Shown piece by piece: positions 45,271 through 54,201 of a stretch of DNA of 64,000 nt (position 1 is its first letter; each line of letters opens with the position of its first letter). A model generated the notes under the pieces. That model saw only the letters and a program-made list of their open reading frames with translations. It did no database searches and was not told the origin of the DNA. Source of the DNA: Pseudomonas wuhanensis (lineage in GTDB: Bacteria > Pseudomonadota > Gammaproteobacteria > Pseudomonadales > Pseudomonadaceae); contig NZ_CP117430.1 of assembly GCF_030687395.1 (NCBI RefSeq), positions 5,642,001 through 5,706,000 on the forward strand, given 5' to 3'. The translations under genes and the position numbers were made by a program.

Positions 45271-48137
45271 TACAGGGCCTCCACTAATGCGCGGACTTCG
45301 TTCGCGCTGCCCACGGCCAGGGCCTGTTGGGCAAGGGTTTGAGTCTGGGTCAGGCTGAGTTCACGAATGCGCGCCTTGACCTCGGCAATGCTGCGGCCCG
45401 ACACACTCAACTCATCCACACCCAGGCCCACCAGCACCGGCACTGCCAGCGGATCGGCTGCCAGTTCACCGCACACGCCGACCCACTTGCCATGAGCATG
45501 AGCCGCACGCACGGTGATGTCGATCAGTTGCAGCACCGCCGGGTGCAAGCCGTCAGCCTGGGCCGACAAAGTGGGATGACCACGGTCGATGGCCAGGGTG
45601 TACTGGGTCAGGTCATTGGTGCCGACGCTGAAGAAGTCCACTTCTTTGGCCAGTACCGGCGCCAACAAGGCAGCCGACGGCACTTCGATCATGATCCCCA
45701 GTTGCAGGTCCGCGACCGGGATTTCCAGACGCAGACGTTCAGTCATATCCCGAGCCTGACGCCACTCTTCGACGCTGCCGACCATCGGGAACATGATTCG
45801 CAATGGACGGTTGTCCGCCGCACGCAGCAAGGCGCGCAATTGCGCTTCCATGACCTGCGGACGTTGCAGGGTCAGGCGAATGCCACGCACGCCGAGGAAC
45901 GGGTTTTCTTCTTTGGCGATCGGCCAGTACGGCAGCGGTTTGTCACCACCAACGTCAAGGGTGCGCACCACCAGCGGTCGACCGGCCAGGCCATCAAGCA
46001 CACGACGATATTCGACTTCTTGAGTCGCCTCGTCCGGCGCTTGCGAGTGGGCCATGAAAATCAGTTCGGTGCGCAGCAGGCCAATGCCTTCGGCGCCCTG
46101 CTCCACCGCACTGGTGACGCCGGCGCTTTCACCGATATTGGCGAACACTTCCACCGCGTGGCCATCGGTGGTCAGCGCCGGTTGATGGCGTTGTTCAGCG
46201 GCGGCTTTCAAGCGCAGTTCGCGGGTGTCGCGCTCTTCGGTGGCGCGCTGCAAGGTTGCGGCATCGGCATCCACATGCAGGCGCCCGCGCTGACCATCGA
46301 TCAACAGCGGCGTGCCTGGTTTCAGCAGCAACACGGCGGCGCCGGCGCCCACCAGCGCGGGAATACCGAGGGCACGCGCGACGATGGCGCTGTGGGCCGT
46401 GGCGCCACCGCGAGCAGTAAGAATGCCGGCGACGCGGGTCGGATCGAGACGTGCCACGTCGGACGGGCCGACTTCGTCCATCACCAGAATGTACGGTTGC
46501 GCAGGCTCCTCCGGTGTTTCGACGCCACACAAATGCGCCAGCACTCGACGGCCAATGTCCCGCAAGTCGGCGGCACGTTCGGCGAGCAAGGCGTCCTGCA
46601 GCGCTTCCTGTTGTTTGGCAGCCGCTTCGATCACCGCCATCCATGCTGCTTCGGCGCTTTCGCCTTGCTTGAGACGGGTGTCGACTTCGTCGGTCAGTTC
46701 CGGGTCGTCGAGCATTTCCTGATGGGTGATGAAAATCTCGCGAATTGCTTTGGCCTTGCTGCGCTCGATCAGGCCTTCGATGTCGCGACGCACATCGACC
46801 AGCGCTTGCTTGAGACGTTCGCGCTCGATGGCGGCGGACTCACCGCGCAGCGGGTAATCGATGACTTGCAGTACTTGAATATGCGCCGGGCCGATGGCGA
46901 TCCCTGGTGCCGCAGCAATCGCCTGAATCAGGCTGCCGGACTTTGGCGCGAGCAGCACTTCGGCGACCTCTACCTCCACGAGCACTTCACGCTGCTGGCT
47001 CACCACGGGCAACGGCTCGACTTCTTCACCGAGGCCTTCTTCAATGGCCGCCAGCAAGGCGGGCAAGGCGTCGGCGGCGATGGTCGGTTCGGCGATGAGC
47101 TCCAGCACCTGACCGCGGCGGGCGCCAAGACTGAGCAGTTTGCTCAAACTCTTCACCGACACCGCGCTGTCGTGGCCATCGACGATGCGCACACGGATTT
47201 CGCCTTCAAAACTTTTCGCCAGTTGCGCAAGGATCTTCGCCGGGCGGGCATGCAAACCGTGGGCGTTGGCCAGGGCGATGCGTGCGCTCGGCCAGTCCGC
47301 CGGCACTTCACCGCCAAGGACTTCCAGCACCGCGCGGCTGCTGGTGGCGCGACCCAATTCATGACCACGGCCTTCGATCAGCAACGCGCAAAGGCGTTCG
47401 AGCAACGCCTGATGGGCTTCACCGAGGCTGGCCAGGCAGAACAGCCCGCTCAACGGCTGACCGAGGTAGCGGATGGGTTTGTCCGGGGTAACGAACGCCA
47501 GGCCCGGACGCTTCACCGTTTGTTCGCTGTGCAGCCACCACAGGCCATCGCCCAGCGGCAGCGCTTCGACCTGCTGCAAGACGCCGGCAAAACCGTTGCT
47601 CACGCAATCGGCCTGACGCAGCAAACGGGCACCGCGCCAGACCAGCTCTTCGAAATCATCGGCGGAAACACCGAGGCCGATCATCTGTGCGTCCAGCGCC
47701 AATTCTTGCGGCGCGCCTTGCAGCAGTTTCAACAAGGCTTCGGCGGAACTGGCGCGGCGCAGGGCCTGGCCCAGATCGGTTTCACCGAGGGCGCGGGTCA
47801 GCAGTTGCAGCAGGCGCAGGTGTTCATCGGATTTGGCGGCGATACCGATCGCCAGATAAACGATCTGGCCATCGCCCCAGTCCACGCCGTCAGGGAACTG
47901 CATCAGCCGCACGCCGGTGGAAAACACCAGATCGCGGGTTTCCGGGGTGCCGTGGGGGATGGCAATACCTTGGCCGAGAAAGGTCGAGCCCTGGGCTTCC
48001 CGGGCCTGCAAGCCCGCAAGATAACCGTCGGCCACCAGGCCATCGGTCACGAGTCGGTCAGCGAGTAATTGCAAGGCGGTGGCTTTATCCACAGCCGACT
48101 GGCCCATGGATATCTGCTCTATGGTGAGCTCGAGCAT
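45270..48137 (-). CDS. fruB: PTS fructose-specific multiphosphoryl transfer protein (EIIA-HPr-EI)
   Basis: 955 residues. Domains in order: EIIA-Fru (1-145, phospho-His62 in GIAIPHGTPE); a linker domain; HPr (about 285-370, His in NAHGLHARPAK); and enzyme I (about 395-955), with active His in GGATAHSAIVA and the PEP-binding LLRTELIFM and GTNDLTQYTLAIDRG. It carries the complete PEP-to-EIIB phosphorelay in one protein, as is usual in Pseudomonas, which has only the fructose sugar-PTS. It is the first gene of the operon, behind a Cra operator. Confidence 0.95.
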   Translation of the reverse strand: MLELTIEQISMGQSAVDKATALQLLADRLVTDGLVADGYLAGLQAREAQGSTFLGQGIAIPHGTPETRDLVFSTGVRLMQFPDGVDWGDGQIVYLAIGIAAKSDEHLRLLQLLTRALGETDLGQALRRASSAEALLKLLQGAPQELALDAQMIGLGVSADDFEELVWRGARLLRQADCVSNGFAGVLQQVEALPLGDGLWWLHSEQTVKRPGLAFVTPDKPIRYLGQPLSGLFCLASLGEAHQALLERLCALLIEGRGHELGRATSSRAVLEVLGGEVPADWPSARIALANAHGLHARPAKILAQLAKSFEGEIRVRIVDGHDSAVSVKSLSKLLSLGARRGQVLELIAEPTIAADALPALLAAIEEGLGEEVEPLPVVSQQREVLVEVEVAEVLLAPKSGSLIQAIAAAPGIAIGPAHIQVLQVIDYPLRGESAAIERERLKQALVDVRRDIEGLIERSKAKAIREIFITHQEMLDDPELTDEVDTRLKQGESAEAAWMAVIEAAAKQQEALQDALLAERAADLRDIGRRVLAHLCGVETPEEPAQPYILVMDEVGPSDVARLDPTRVAGILTARGGATAHSAIVARALGIPALVGAGAAVLLLKPGTPLLIDGQRGRLHVDADAATLQRATEERDTRELRLKAAAEQRHQPALTTDGHAVEVFANIGESAGVTSAVEQGAEGIGLLRTELIFMAHSQAPDEATQEVEYRRVLDGLAGRPLVVRTLDVGGDKPLPYWPIAKEENPFLGVRGIRLTLQRPQVMEAQLRALLRAADNRPLRIMFPMVGSVEEWRQARDMTERLRLEIPVADLQLGIMIEVPSAALLAPVLAKEVDFFSVGTNDLTQYTLAIDRGHPTLSAQADGLHPAVLQLIDITVRAAHAHGKWVGVCGELAADPLAVPVLVGLGVDELSVSGRSIAEVKARIRELSLTQTQTLAQQALAVGSANEVRALVEAL

Positions 48138-48259
48138 GCTTTCTCCTTTTTGGCGCCGTGTGACGCCAGGTATTGTTTTGATTGATTCAGCTTAGGCCCT
48201 TGGGAGCGCCTTTTCAGGGGCAGTTTTGGCGGTTTCGCGGCAGAACCGACCAAAGCGAC

Positions 48260-48288
48260 CTATAACGTAGAAAATACGCCTGCTGAAA
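48260..48288 (-). promoter_or_regulatory. Candidate fruB promoter
   Basis: On the minus strand TTTCAG, 17-bp spacer, TTATAG. The -35 box is embedded in the Cra operator, so repressor binding would occlude RNA polymerase. Confidence 0.5.
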
Positions 48289-48295
48289 CGTTTAA
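48284..48295. promoter_or_regulatory. Cra (FruR) operator
   Basis: TGAAACGTTTAA, read on the minus strand as TTAAACGTTTCA, is identical to the Cra operator described for the P. putida fruBKA promoter. It lies between divergent fruB and fruR. Confidence 0.85.
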
Positions 48296-48344
48296 TCTAG
48301 AATGTTAGGCACGTTACTCGATAATGTCTCATCCTTGAAGTCCA

Positions 48345-48367
48345 ATTGTCGGACAGGCTGCGACAAT
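48345..48367. promoter_or_regulatory. Inverted repeat in the fruR promoter region
   Basis: ATTGTCG - 9 bp - CGACAAT, perfect 7-bp arms, about 70 bp upstream of fruR. The binding protein is unknown, and it is unlike the Cra site. Confidence 0.3.
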
Positions 48368-48438
48368 GGTCGCCTGCCTGAATCGGGTAGGATTGGCGAA
48401 AATGTTGCGACACGCTCGAAAAAACAAGGAATACCGGG

Positions 48439-49434
48439 TTGAAACTCAGTGATATTGCACAGTTGGCCGGCGTCTCCGTGACCACCGCCAGTTATGTCAT
48501 CAACGGCAAGGCCGAACAGCAACGCATCAGCAGCGCCACCGTCGAGCGCGTGCGCGCGGTGGTCGAACAACATGGCTTCACGCCCAACCCGCAGGCCGCC
48601 GGGCTACGCAGTCGGCACACCCGCACACTGGGTTTCATTCTGCCGGACCTGGAAAACCCCAGTTACGCGCGAATCGCCAAACTGTTGGAGCAAGGCGCCC
48701 GGGCTCGCGGTTATCAGCTACTGATCGCCAGCTCCGACGATGCGCCAGACAGCGAGCGGCAATTGCTGCAACTGTTCCGCGCCCGCCGCTGCGATGCATT
48801 GATCGTCGCCAGTTGCCTGCCGGCCGGCGACGACAGCTATCGCGTGTTGCAAGCCAAAGGCATTCCGATCATCGCCATCGACCGGGTGATGGAGCCTGAG
48901 CACTTCTGCTCGGTGATCAGCGACGACCGCGAAGCCAGTCTGCACCTGACCCGCAGCCTGCTGGACCCGTTGCCCAAGCAGATCGCGCTGATCGGGGCCC
49001 GTCCCGAATTGAGTATCAGCCAGGAGCGGGCCGCAGGTTTCAAGGAAGCGCTGAACGGCTTCAAAGGTGAGGCGCTGATCGAGCACGGCGAGTCGTTCAG
49101 CCGTGAGTGCGGCAAACAATTGATGGAAGAGTTGCTGCAGCGCCTGGGCCATTTGCCGGATGCGCTGGTGACCACCTCCTACGTGTTGCTTCAGGGCGTG
49201 TTCGATGCCTTGCACGACTTCCCGCTGAAAAACCGCCCGCTGCGCCTGGGCACCTTCGGTGATACGCAGCTGCTGGACTTCCTGCCGCTGCCGGTCAACG
49301 CCATGTCCCAGCAGCATCAGCTGATCGCCGACAAGGCGTTGCAACTGGCGCTGGCGGCCATTGAACAGGCCGATTACCAACCCGGCGTGCAGGCCATCGC
49401 GCGTACCTTCAAGCAGCGAATTCATCAGGACTGA
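48439..49434 (+). CDS. fruR: Catabolite repressor/activator Cra (FruR), LacI family
   Basis: 331 residues. The N-terminal LacI helix-turn-helix (KLSDIAQLAGVSVTTASYVINGKAEQQRIS) has the TASYVINGKA hinge characteristic of Cra/FruR. A periplasmic-binding-like effector domain follows (TLGFILPDLENPSYARIAKLLE). In pseudomonads Cra binds fructose-1-phosphate and represses fruBKA. The start is TTG at 48439, with AAGGAAT upstream; the first residues align with family starts. It is divergent from fruB and 3 bp upstream of the tatD-like gene. Confidence 0.93.
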   Translation: MKLSDIAQLAGVSVTTASYVINGKAEQQRISSATVERVRAVVEQHGFTPNPQAAGLRSRHTRTLGFILPDLENPSYARIAKLLEQGARARGYQLLIASSDDAPDSERQLLQLFRARRCDALIVASCLPAGDDSYRVLQAKGIPIIAIDRVMEPEHFCSVISDDREASLHLTRSLLDPLPKQIALIGARPELSISQERAAGFKEALNGFKGEALIEHGESFSRECGKQLMEELLQRLGHLPDALVTTSYVLLQGVFDALHDFPLKNRPLRLGTFGDTQLLDFLPLPVNAMSQQHQLIADKALQLALAAIEQADYQPGVQAIARTFKQRIHQD

Positions 49435-49437
49435 GCC

Positions 49438-50214
49438 GTGGAACTGATCGACACCCACACTCATCTGGATTTCCCGGATTTCGACGTGGATCGTCAGGCG
49501 CTGCTGGCCGAGAGCCGCGCCCTCGGCGTGCGGCGGATGGTGGTGCTGGGGGTTTATCAGGGCAATTGGCAGCGGGTCTGGGATCTGGTGCAAAGCGATC
49601 CCGATCTGCACGCGGCGTTCGGTTTGCACCCGGTGTATCTGGATGACCATCGCCCAGAGGATTTGACCGAACTCGGTGACTGGCTGACGCGTCTGGCGGG
49701 CCATCGACAGCTATGCGCGGTGGGCGAGATCGGTCTGGATTACTTCATCGAGACCCTGGATCGTGAACGCCAACAAGCACTGTTCGACGCCCAACTGCAA
49801 CTGGCGGCGGACTTCAATCTGCCGGCGCTGATTCATGTACGACGCAGCCATGCGGCGGTGATTGCCACGCTCAAACGGTTTCGCTTGAAGCGCGCGGGAA
49901 TCATTCACGCCTTCGCCGGTAGCCAGGAAGAGGCCCGCGAATACATCAAGCTCGGTTTCAAACTCGGCCTCGGCGGCGCCGCGACCTGGCCGCAGGCCTT
50001 GCGCATGCACCGCGTGCTCGCGGGTCTGCCCGTTGAATCGGTGGTACTGGAAACCGATTCACCGGACATGGCCCCCGCCATGTTCCCCGGTCAACGCAAC
50101 AGCCCGGCCCATTTGCCGGCGATCTGCGAGGCACTGGCCGCCATCATGGCGATCAGCCCTGAACAACTGGCTGCCGCCAGCACGGCCAATGCGTGTGAGT
50201 TGTTTAACTGGTAG
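49438..50214 (+). CDS. TatD family metal-dependent hydrolase (DNase)
   Basis: 258 residues from the GTG at 49438. TatD motifs: IDTHTHLDFPDFD (metal His pair), VGEIGLDYF (Glu), PALIHVRRSH, GIIHAFAGSQEEA and VLETDSPDMAP (Asp). The family hydrolyses DNA or small substrates with two metal ions. It is coupled to fruR (3-bp gap), a common Pseudomonas arrangement. Confidence 0.92.
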   Translation: MELIDTHTHLDFPDFDVDRQALLAESRALGVRRMVVLGVYQGNWQRVWDLVQSDPDLHAAFGLHPVYLDDHRPEDLTELGDWLTRLAGHRQLCAVGEIGLDYFIETLDRERQQALFDAQLQLAADFNLPALIHVRRSHAAVIATLKRFRLKRAGIIHAFAGSQEEAREYIKLGFKLGLGGAATWPQALRMHRVLAGLPVESVVLETDSPDMAPAMFPGQRNSPAHLPAICEALAAIMAISPEQLAAASTANACELFNW

Positions 50215-50232
50215 TCAGTTGCCACACACATC

Positions 50233-50370
50233 CCCTGTGGGAGCGGGCTTTTGTGGCGAGGGGGCTTGCCCCCGTTGGGTCGCGAAGCGGCCCCGGCACC
50301 CGTTCAGGCAGACCAAGTTGTCTGGTTTACGACTGCTTCGCAGCCGAACGGGGGCAAGCCCCCTCGCCAC
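50233..50370. repeat. Long inverted repeat, REP-related (GGGGGCTTGCCCCC variant)
   Basis: TGGCGAGGGGGCTTGCCCCC followed by GTT and its inverse AACGGGGGCAAGCCCCCTCG followed by CCA bracket about 95 bp. An incomplete standard REP (GTGGGAGCGGGCTT) precedes the left arm. It begins 18 bp after the tatD-like stop and ends at the MCP stop. Confidence 0.88.
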
Positions 50371-50371
50371 A

Positions 50372-52402
50372 TCAAACCCGGAACGCGCTGATCAATTGCT
50401 TAAGCTCCACCACCTGCGCCGACAACGCTCGGCTGGCATTTTCAGTCTGGTGCGCGCCGTCGGCGGTGCGCTCGCCAGCGCGGTTGATCTCGACGATATT
50501 CTGATCGATGTCGTGAGCCACGGCAGTCTGTTGCTCAACCGCAGCGGCAATCTGCTGGTTCTGATCGACGATCATGCCGACGGCGCCGAGGATGTTTTCC
50601 AGCGCCTGCTGGACCTTTTCCGACTGCCCGACCGTGCCGTTGGCCATCTGATGGCTGGTGCCCATCGCCTTGACCGCCGCACCGACACCGCTGTGCAGCT
50701 TGGCAATCATCTGCTCGATTTCTTCGGTCGATTGCTGAGTGCGTTTGGCCAAGGTCCGGACCTCGTCCGCCACCACCGCAAACCCCCGGCCCTGCTCGCC
50801 CGCGCGCGCGGCTTCGATGGCGGCGTTGAGGGCCAGCAAGTTGGTCTGTTCGGCAATGCTTTTGATCACTTCCAGAACACGGCTGATGGATTGGCTGTCG
50901 CTGGCCAGTTGATTGATCACCCGCACCGACTGATCGATCTCACTGGCCAGTGCAGCGATGCTGCCCTGCTGGGACTCGACCAGACCGCGACCGCTGATGG
51001 TCTCGTCATTGACGCTGTGAGCGCTGCTGACGGCCGCCGCGGCGCTGCGCGCCACTTCCAGAGACGTGGCTGACATCTGGTTCATCGCGGTGGCGACCTG
51101 TTCGATCTGCGTACGCTGTCCCGCCACTGCCTGATTGCTCTGGGCCGACACGTTTTCGACCTGGCCGGCCTGGCGCTCGACCTCACTGACGGTCTGGCCC
51201 ACGCGCTCGATCAGGTCATGGATCTTCTTCACGGTGCTGGTGAACACCTCGCCCAACTCGCCCAGTTCATCGCGGCTGTTGGCGCTGAAGGTCACGGTCA
51301 TGTCGCCGGCTGCCACCTTGTCCATCACCGCGCCAAGACGCTTGAGGGTAGTGCGGGTCGAGGCGTAGAAACCGCCATAGAGGTAAAAAATCAACACAAA
51401 CACCACCGCCAACGCCACCGCCTGCAGGATCATGTGGGTGCGATGCTGCTCCAGCCGCTGCTGCAACTGGGTACCGAGAAACTTCAGGGTGGCCTCGTTG
51501 AGTTGGTAGGTCTGGTCGATCAGGCCCGTGACCTGATCGTAAAAGGCCTGCCACGGTGCATCGAGGGTGTCAGCCATCACCACCTGTTCTTCGAACAGTT
51601 CACTGGCCTTTTTCAGAGAGGCCTTACTGCTTTCGGCCTGAGCGGCCAGGGTTTCGTGCGCCGCTTTACTGGAGCCCAGAGCATCCTGCAATTTCAGACC
51701 GTATTCGGCCTGAAGCTTTTCGATCTGCGCCAGCAACTCATCGAAACGGGTGCTCGACGCCGAATTGAGAAAGCCCTGCCCCAATGAGTAAGAACCCATC
51801 GCCCGGCCTTCACCGAGCGTCTGGGTGACGGCTGGCGTGACGTTGGTAATGAGCTCGCTCAGCTGACGCATGTCACTCTGGCTGTCGCGGCTCAGGCCGG
51901 CCTGACTGGCAATGATCTGACTGAAAATCTGCGCGTTGCCGAGCAACTTGCCGATCAGCGCACTTTTGCTTTGCAGAGAGGTTTCCGCTTGCTGGGCCTT
52001 GAACGCGGCAATCATTTCATCGCGCTTGCCATCGAAAAAGGTGATTTGCTCCGGGTCAGTGGTCATCGCCGCCAGCCCTTGCAAACGGGTCAGAACGCTT
52101 TGCTCCAGGGCGCTGATATTCGACTCGACATGACCCGCCTTGCCGGACTGGCCAAGGATGACGTTGATCTGCACCAGGTTGTTCAGGGTTTCCAGATCCC
52201 GCCGCAGGCTCAGGCCGCTGCCTAGCAGGTCGAGGCTCTGCAGCTCCACCCGGGTGCCCTGGAATTCGCGATAGGAATCGCGCACCAGATAGAAGTTGGT
52301 CACCAGCATCGGCACGAGGAATAGCACGCTGATCAGGCTGAACTTCATGCCGAAGCTCAGGCGGTTCATCAGCGCGACGGCGGGATAGAGCAAGCTCTTC
52401 AC
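50372..52402 (-). CDS. Methyl-accepting chemotaxis protein
   Basis: 676 residues, GTG start at 52402 with AAGGGAG. TM1 (about 19-38), a large periplasmic helical sensor region (about 40-320, many Gln/Leu heptads), TM2 (about 325-347, [19 protein letters not shown]), HAMP (about 350-400) and the cytoplasmic signalling hairpin with the strictly conserved tip [37 protein letters not shown]. It signals to CheA/CheW. The ligand cannot be told. From recall it corresponds to the receptor next to ampE in P. aeruginosa (PA4520). Confidence 0.93.
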   Translation of the reverse strand: MKSLLYPAVALMNRLSFGMKFSLISVLFLVPMLVTNFYLVRDSYREFQGTRVELQSLDLLGSGLSLRRDLETLNNLVQINVILGQSGKAGHVESNISALEQSVLTRLQGLAAMTTDPEQITFFDGKRDEMIAAFKAQQAETSLQSKSALIGKLLGNAQIFSQIIASQAGLSRDSQSDMRQLSELITNVTPAVTQTLGEGRAMGSYSLGQGFLNSASSTRFDELLAQIEKLQAEYGLKLQDALGSSKAAHETLAAQAESSKASLKKASELFEEQVVMADTLDAPWQAFYDQVTGLIDQTYQLNEATLKFLGTQLQQRLEQHRTHMILQAVALAVVFVLIFYLYGGFYASTRTTLKRLGAVMDKVAAGDMTVTFSANSRDELGELGEVFTSTVKKIHDLIERVGQTVSEVERQAGQVENVSAQSNQAVAGQRTQIEQVATAMNQMSATSLEVARSAAAAVSSAHSVNDETISGRGLVESQQGSIAALASEIDQSVRVINQLASDSQSISRVLEVIKSIAEQTNLLALNAAIEAARAGEQGRGFAVVADEVRTLAKRTQQSTEEIEQMIAKLHSGVGAAVKAMGTSHQMANGTVGQSEKVQQALENILGAVGMIVDQNQQIAAAVEQQTAVAHDIDQNIVEINRAGERTADGAHQTENASRALSAQVVELKQLISAFRV

Positions 52403-52544
52403 TGTGAAGTCTCCCTTTGATTTCTTATTTTTATGGCAGGCGCGCGGAGAGAGCAGATAGCCACTATTGGCGCTATCTCTGTATAGCCTAAATCGGCGGG
52501 GGGTTTTGTAACTTAAGGTTAACGACAGACACGCAGCCTGCGTT

Positions 52545-52700
52545 CGGCCGTAGCAGCTGTCGAGCCTGCGAGGCTGCGTTCGGCTGCGCAGCAGTCGTCA
52601 AATCAGAATTCGCGGTGCATCAGGCAGACCGCGTCAGCCGGATTCACGACTGCTGCGCAGCCGAACGCAGCCTCGCTGGGGCTCGACAGCTGCTACAGGG
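52545..52700. repeat. Long inverted repeat (GCTGCGCAGCCGAACGCAGCC type)
   Basis: AGCAGCTGTCGAGCCTGCGA and CGTTCGGCTGCGCAGCAGTCG are mirrored by CGACTGCTGCGCAGCCGAAC and CTCGACAGCTGCT across about 60 bp. It is a third repeat family in this window, sharing the outer-pair/inner-spacer architecture of the REP elements. It occupies most of the 326-bp gap between the MCP start and ampE. Confidence 0.85.
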
Positions 52701-52728
52701 CTGCGATCTTTTCGATTCAAAGCAGAAA

Positions 52729-53565
52729 TCAGGACAAAACAGTCCACAACGCAAACCCGGCGTACCAAAGCACCGCCGCGCGCAGCAGCAGTTCCCAGAT
52801 CCGGTCGAGGCTGTTGATGCCGTCCGGCCCGACCACCGGTGCCGGAATTTCACCGGCCACCAACCCGACTTTCTCGATCAGTTGGGCGGCGCTGATGTTC
52901 CAGTTCAGCAGCTCGTGCAACATCACCCGGCCGACCGCGACAAAGTTGCCGACCAGCGCAAAACTCGCCGCCAGCAGTCGCACCGGTACCCAATCGAACG
53001 CATGACGCAGCTGTGCCGCTCGCTCGACCACGGCCGGGTTCTGCCCGTTCTCCTCGGCCAGCGCCAGCAGTCGATAGCTCAACGCAGCAACCGGGCCCAA
53101 CAGGAAATACCAGAAGATCACCGCGAAAAAGCTCTGATAGGCCTGCCACAACAGATGCCCTTCAACTCGCTCCAGCAGTTGCTCGCCGCTGTCAGCGCAA
53201 ATATTCAGGTCACGTTTGGCCACATGCGCGGCGGCTTGCAGGTCTTCCCGGCGCCAGGCATCGCGAAACGGCCCGAGGTCGGCCAGCAGATCACCACGGC
53301 CCAGACTGTAAATCACCACCAGCAGGTGCACCGGCAACGCCAGCAAGCCGTAGGCCACCGGGTCCAGCACCACCAACAGCAAACCCAGCAGCGCCACCGG
53401 CAACAACACCAGCACCACCAGTATCAGCCACGGGCGGTTTGTCATGCGTGGGCTGGCCTCAAGCTTGTTCAGCTCGCGTACCCAACCGCCATCACGTTGA
53501 ACCCTATGGCGCAAGGCCGAGAACTTCTCGATCCACACCGCCAGCAGCAGCACCAGAAAACTCAT
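52729..53565 (-). CDS. ampE: AmpE, inner-membrane regulatory protein of the ampDE operon
   Basis: 278 residues with four or five hydrophobic helices (MSFLVLLLAVWIEKF, LILVVLVLLPVALLGLLLVVLD, VIFWYFLLGPVAALSYRLLAL). Motifs LLRAAVLWYAGFALWTVL and FDWVPVRLLAASFALVGNF fit AmpE/CobD-like proteins. AmpE is thought to act with AmpD in sensing cell-wall recycling products that control AmpC beta-lactamase. Its start overlaps the ampD stop by 4 nt (ATGA). Confidence 0.9.
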   Translation of the reverse strand: MSFLVLLLAVWIEKFSALRHRVQRDGGWVRELNKLEASPRMTNRPWLILVVLVLLPVALLGLLLVVLDPVAYGLLALPVHLLVVIYSLGRGDLLADLGPFRDAWRREDLQAAAHVAKRDLNICADSGEQLLERVEGHLLWQAYQSFFAVIFWYFLLGPVAALSYRLLALAEENGQNPAVVERAAQLRHAFDWVPVRLLAASFALVGNFVAVGRVMLHELLNWNISAAQLIEKVGLVAGEIPAPVVGPDGINSLDRIWELLLRAAVLWYAGFALWTVLS

Positions 53566-54137
53566 TGTTGCTCCTCTTCTTCCTGAGTGGCTTTTGCCAG
53601 AGCCGCGCGATAGCGTGCCCAGTCAAACGCCGGTCCCGGATCAGTCTTGCGCCCGGGTGCAATGTCGCTATGCCCGCAGATGCGTTGTGCGGTGATGCCC
53701 GTGAAGGCGCTTTGCAGCTGTCGCGTCAGGTCCGTCAACGCTTGATATTGGGCGTCGGTGAACGGCAGATCATCCGTGCCTTCGAGCTCGATGCCCACGG
53801 AAAAATCGTTACAGGTTTCCCGTCCTTCGAAACACGAGACGCCAGCGTGCCAGGCGCGCTCAAGACAAGAGACAAACTGAGTGACGGTGCCGTCACGTTC
53901 AATCAGAAAGTGCGCAGACACCCGCAGGTCGGCGATACCTGCAAAGTAGGGATGTTCCGTGACATCCAGACGATTCTGGAAAAACTCCTGCACCTTGCCG
54001 GTCAAAAACTGCGCTGGCGGCAGACTGATGTTGTGGATCACCAGCAGGGAAATTTCGCCCTCGGGGCGCGCATTGAAGTTGGGCGAAGGGCATATGCGCA
54101 CACCCTGACACCAACCGCTCGCGGGGTCCAACTGCAT
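53562..54137 (-). CDS. ampD: 1,6-anhydro-N-acetylmuramyl-L-alanine amidase AmpD
   Basis: 191 residues. The zinc ligands are His35 in LLVIHNISLPP, the His in ICGHSDIAPGRKTDPGPAFDW and the Asp of TDPG, with the catalytic Lys in GRKTDP. RAWHAGVSCFEGRETCNDFSVGIELEG is conserved. It cleaves anhydro-muropeptides in the cytoplasm, and loss leads to AmpC derepression. The start MQLDPASGW (54137) has AAGGAAC upstream. It is cotranscribed with ampE. Confidence 0.94.
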   Translation of the reverse strand: MQLDPASGWCQGVRICPSPNFNARPEGEISLLVIHNISLPPAQFLTGKVQEFFQNRLDVTEHPYFAGIADLRVSAHFLIERDGTVTQFVSCLERAWHAGVSCFEGRETCNDFSVGIELEGTDDLPFTDAQYQALTDLTRQLQSAFTGITAQRICGHSDIAPGRKTDPGPAFDWARYRAALAKATQEEEEQQ

Positions 54138-54201
54138 ACAGGTTCCTTCAACGACGACTGTGTTGGTGCCCAGTATGCCGCGATAGACCCTCGGCGCGCG
54201 A

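Noticed and set aside
45327..48068. A 913-codon open frame antisense to fruB
   Set aside because: It is the complement of a well-supported PTS gene with canonical motifs; long antisense frames are expected at this GC content and codon bias. No family motif was seen in the antisense product.
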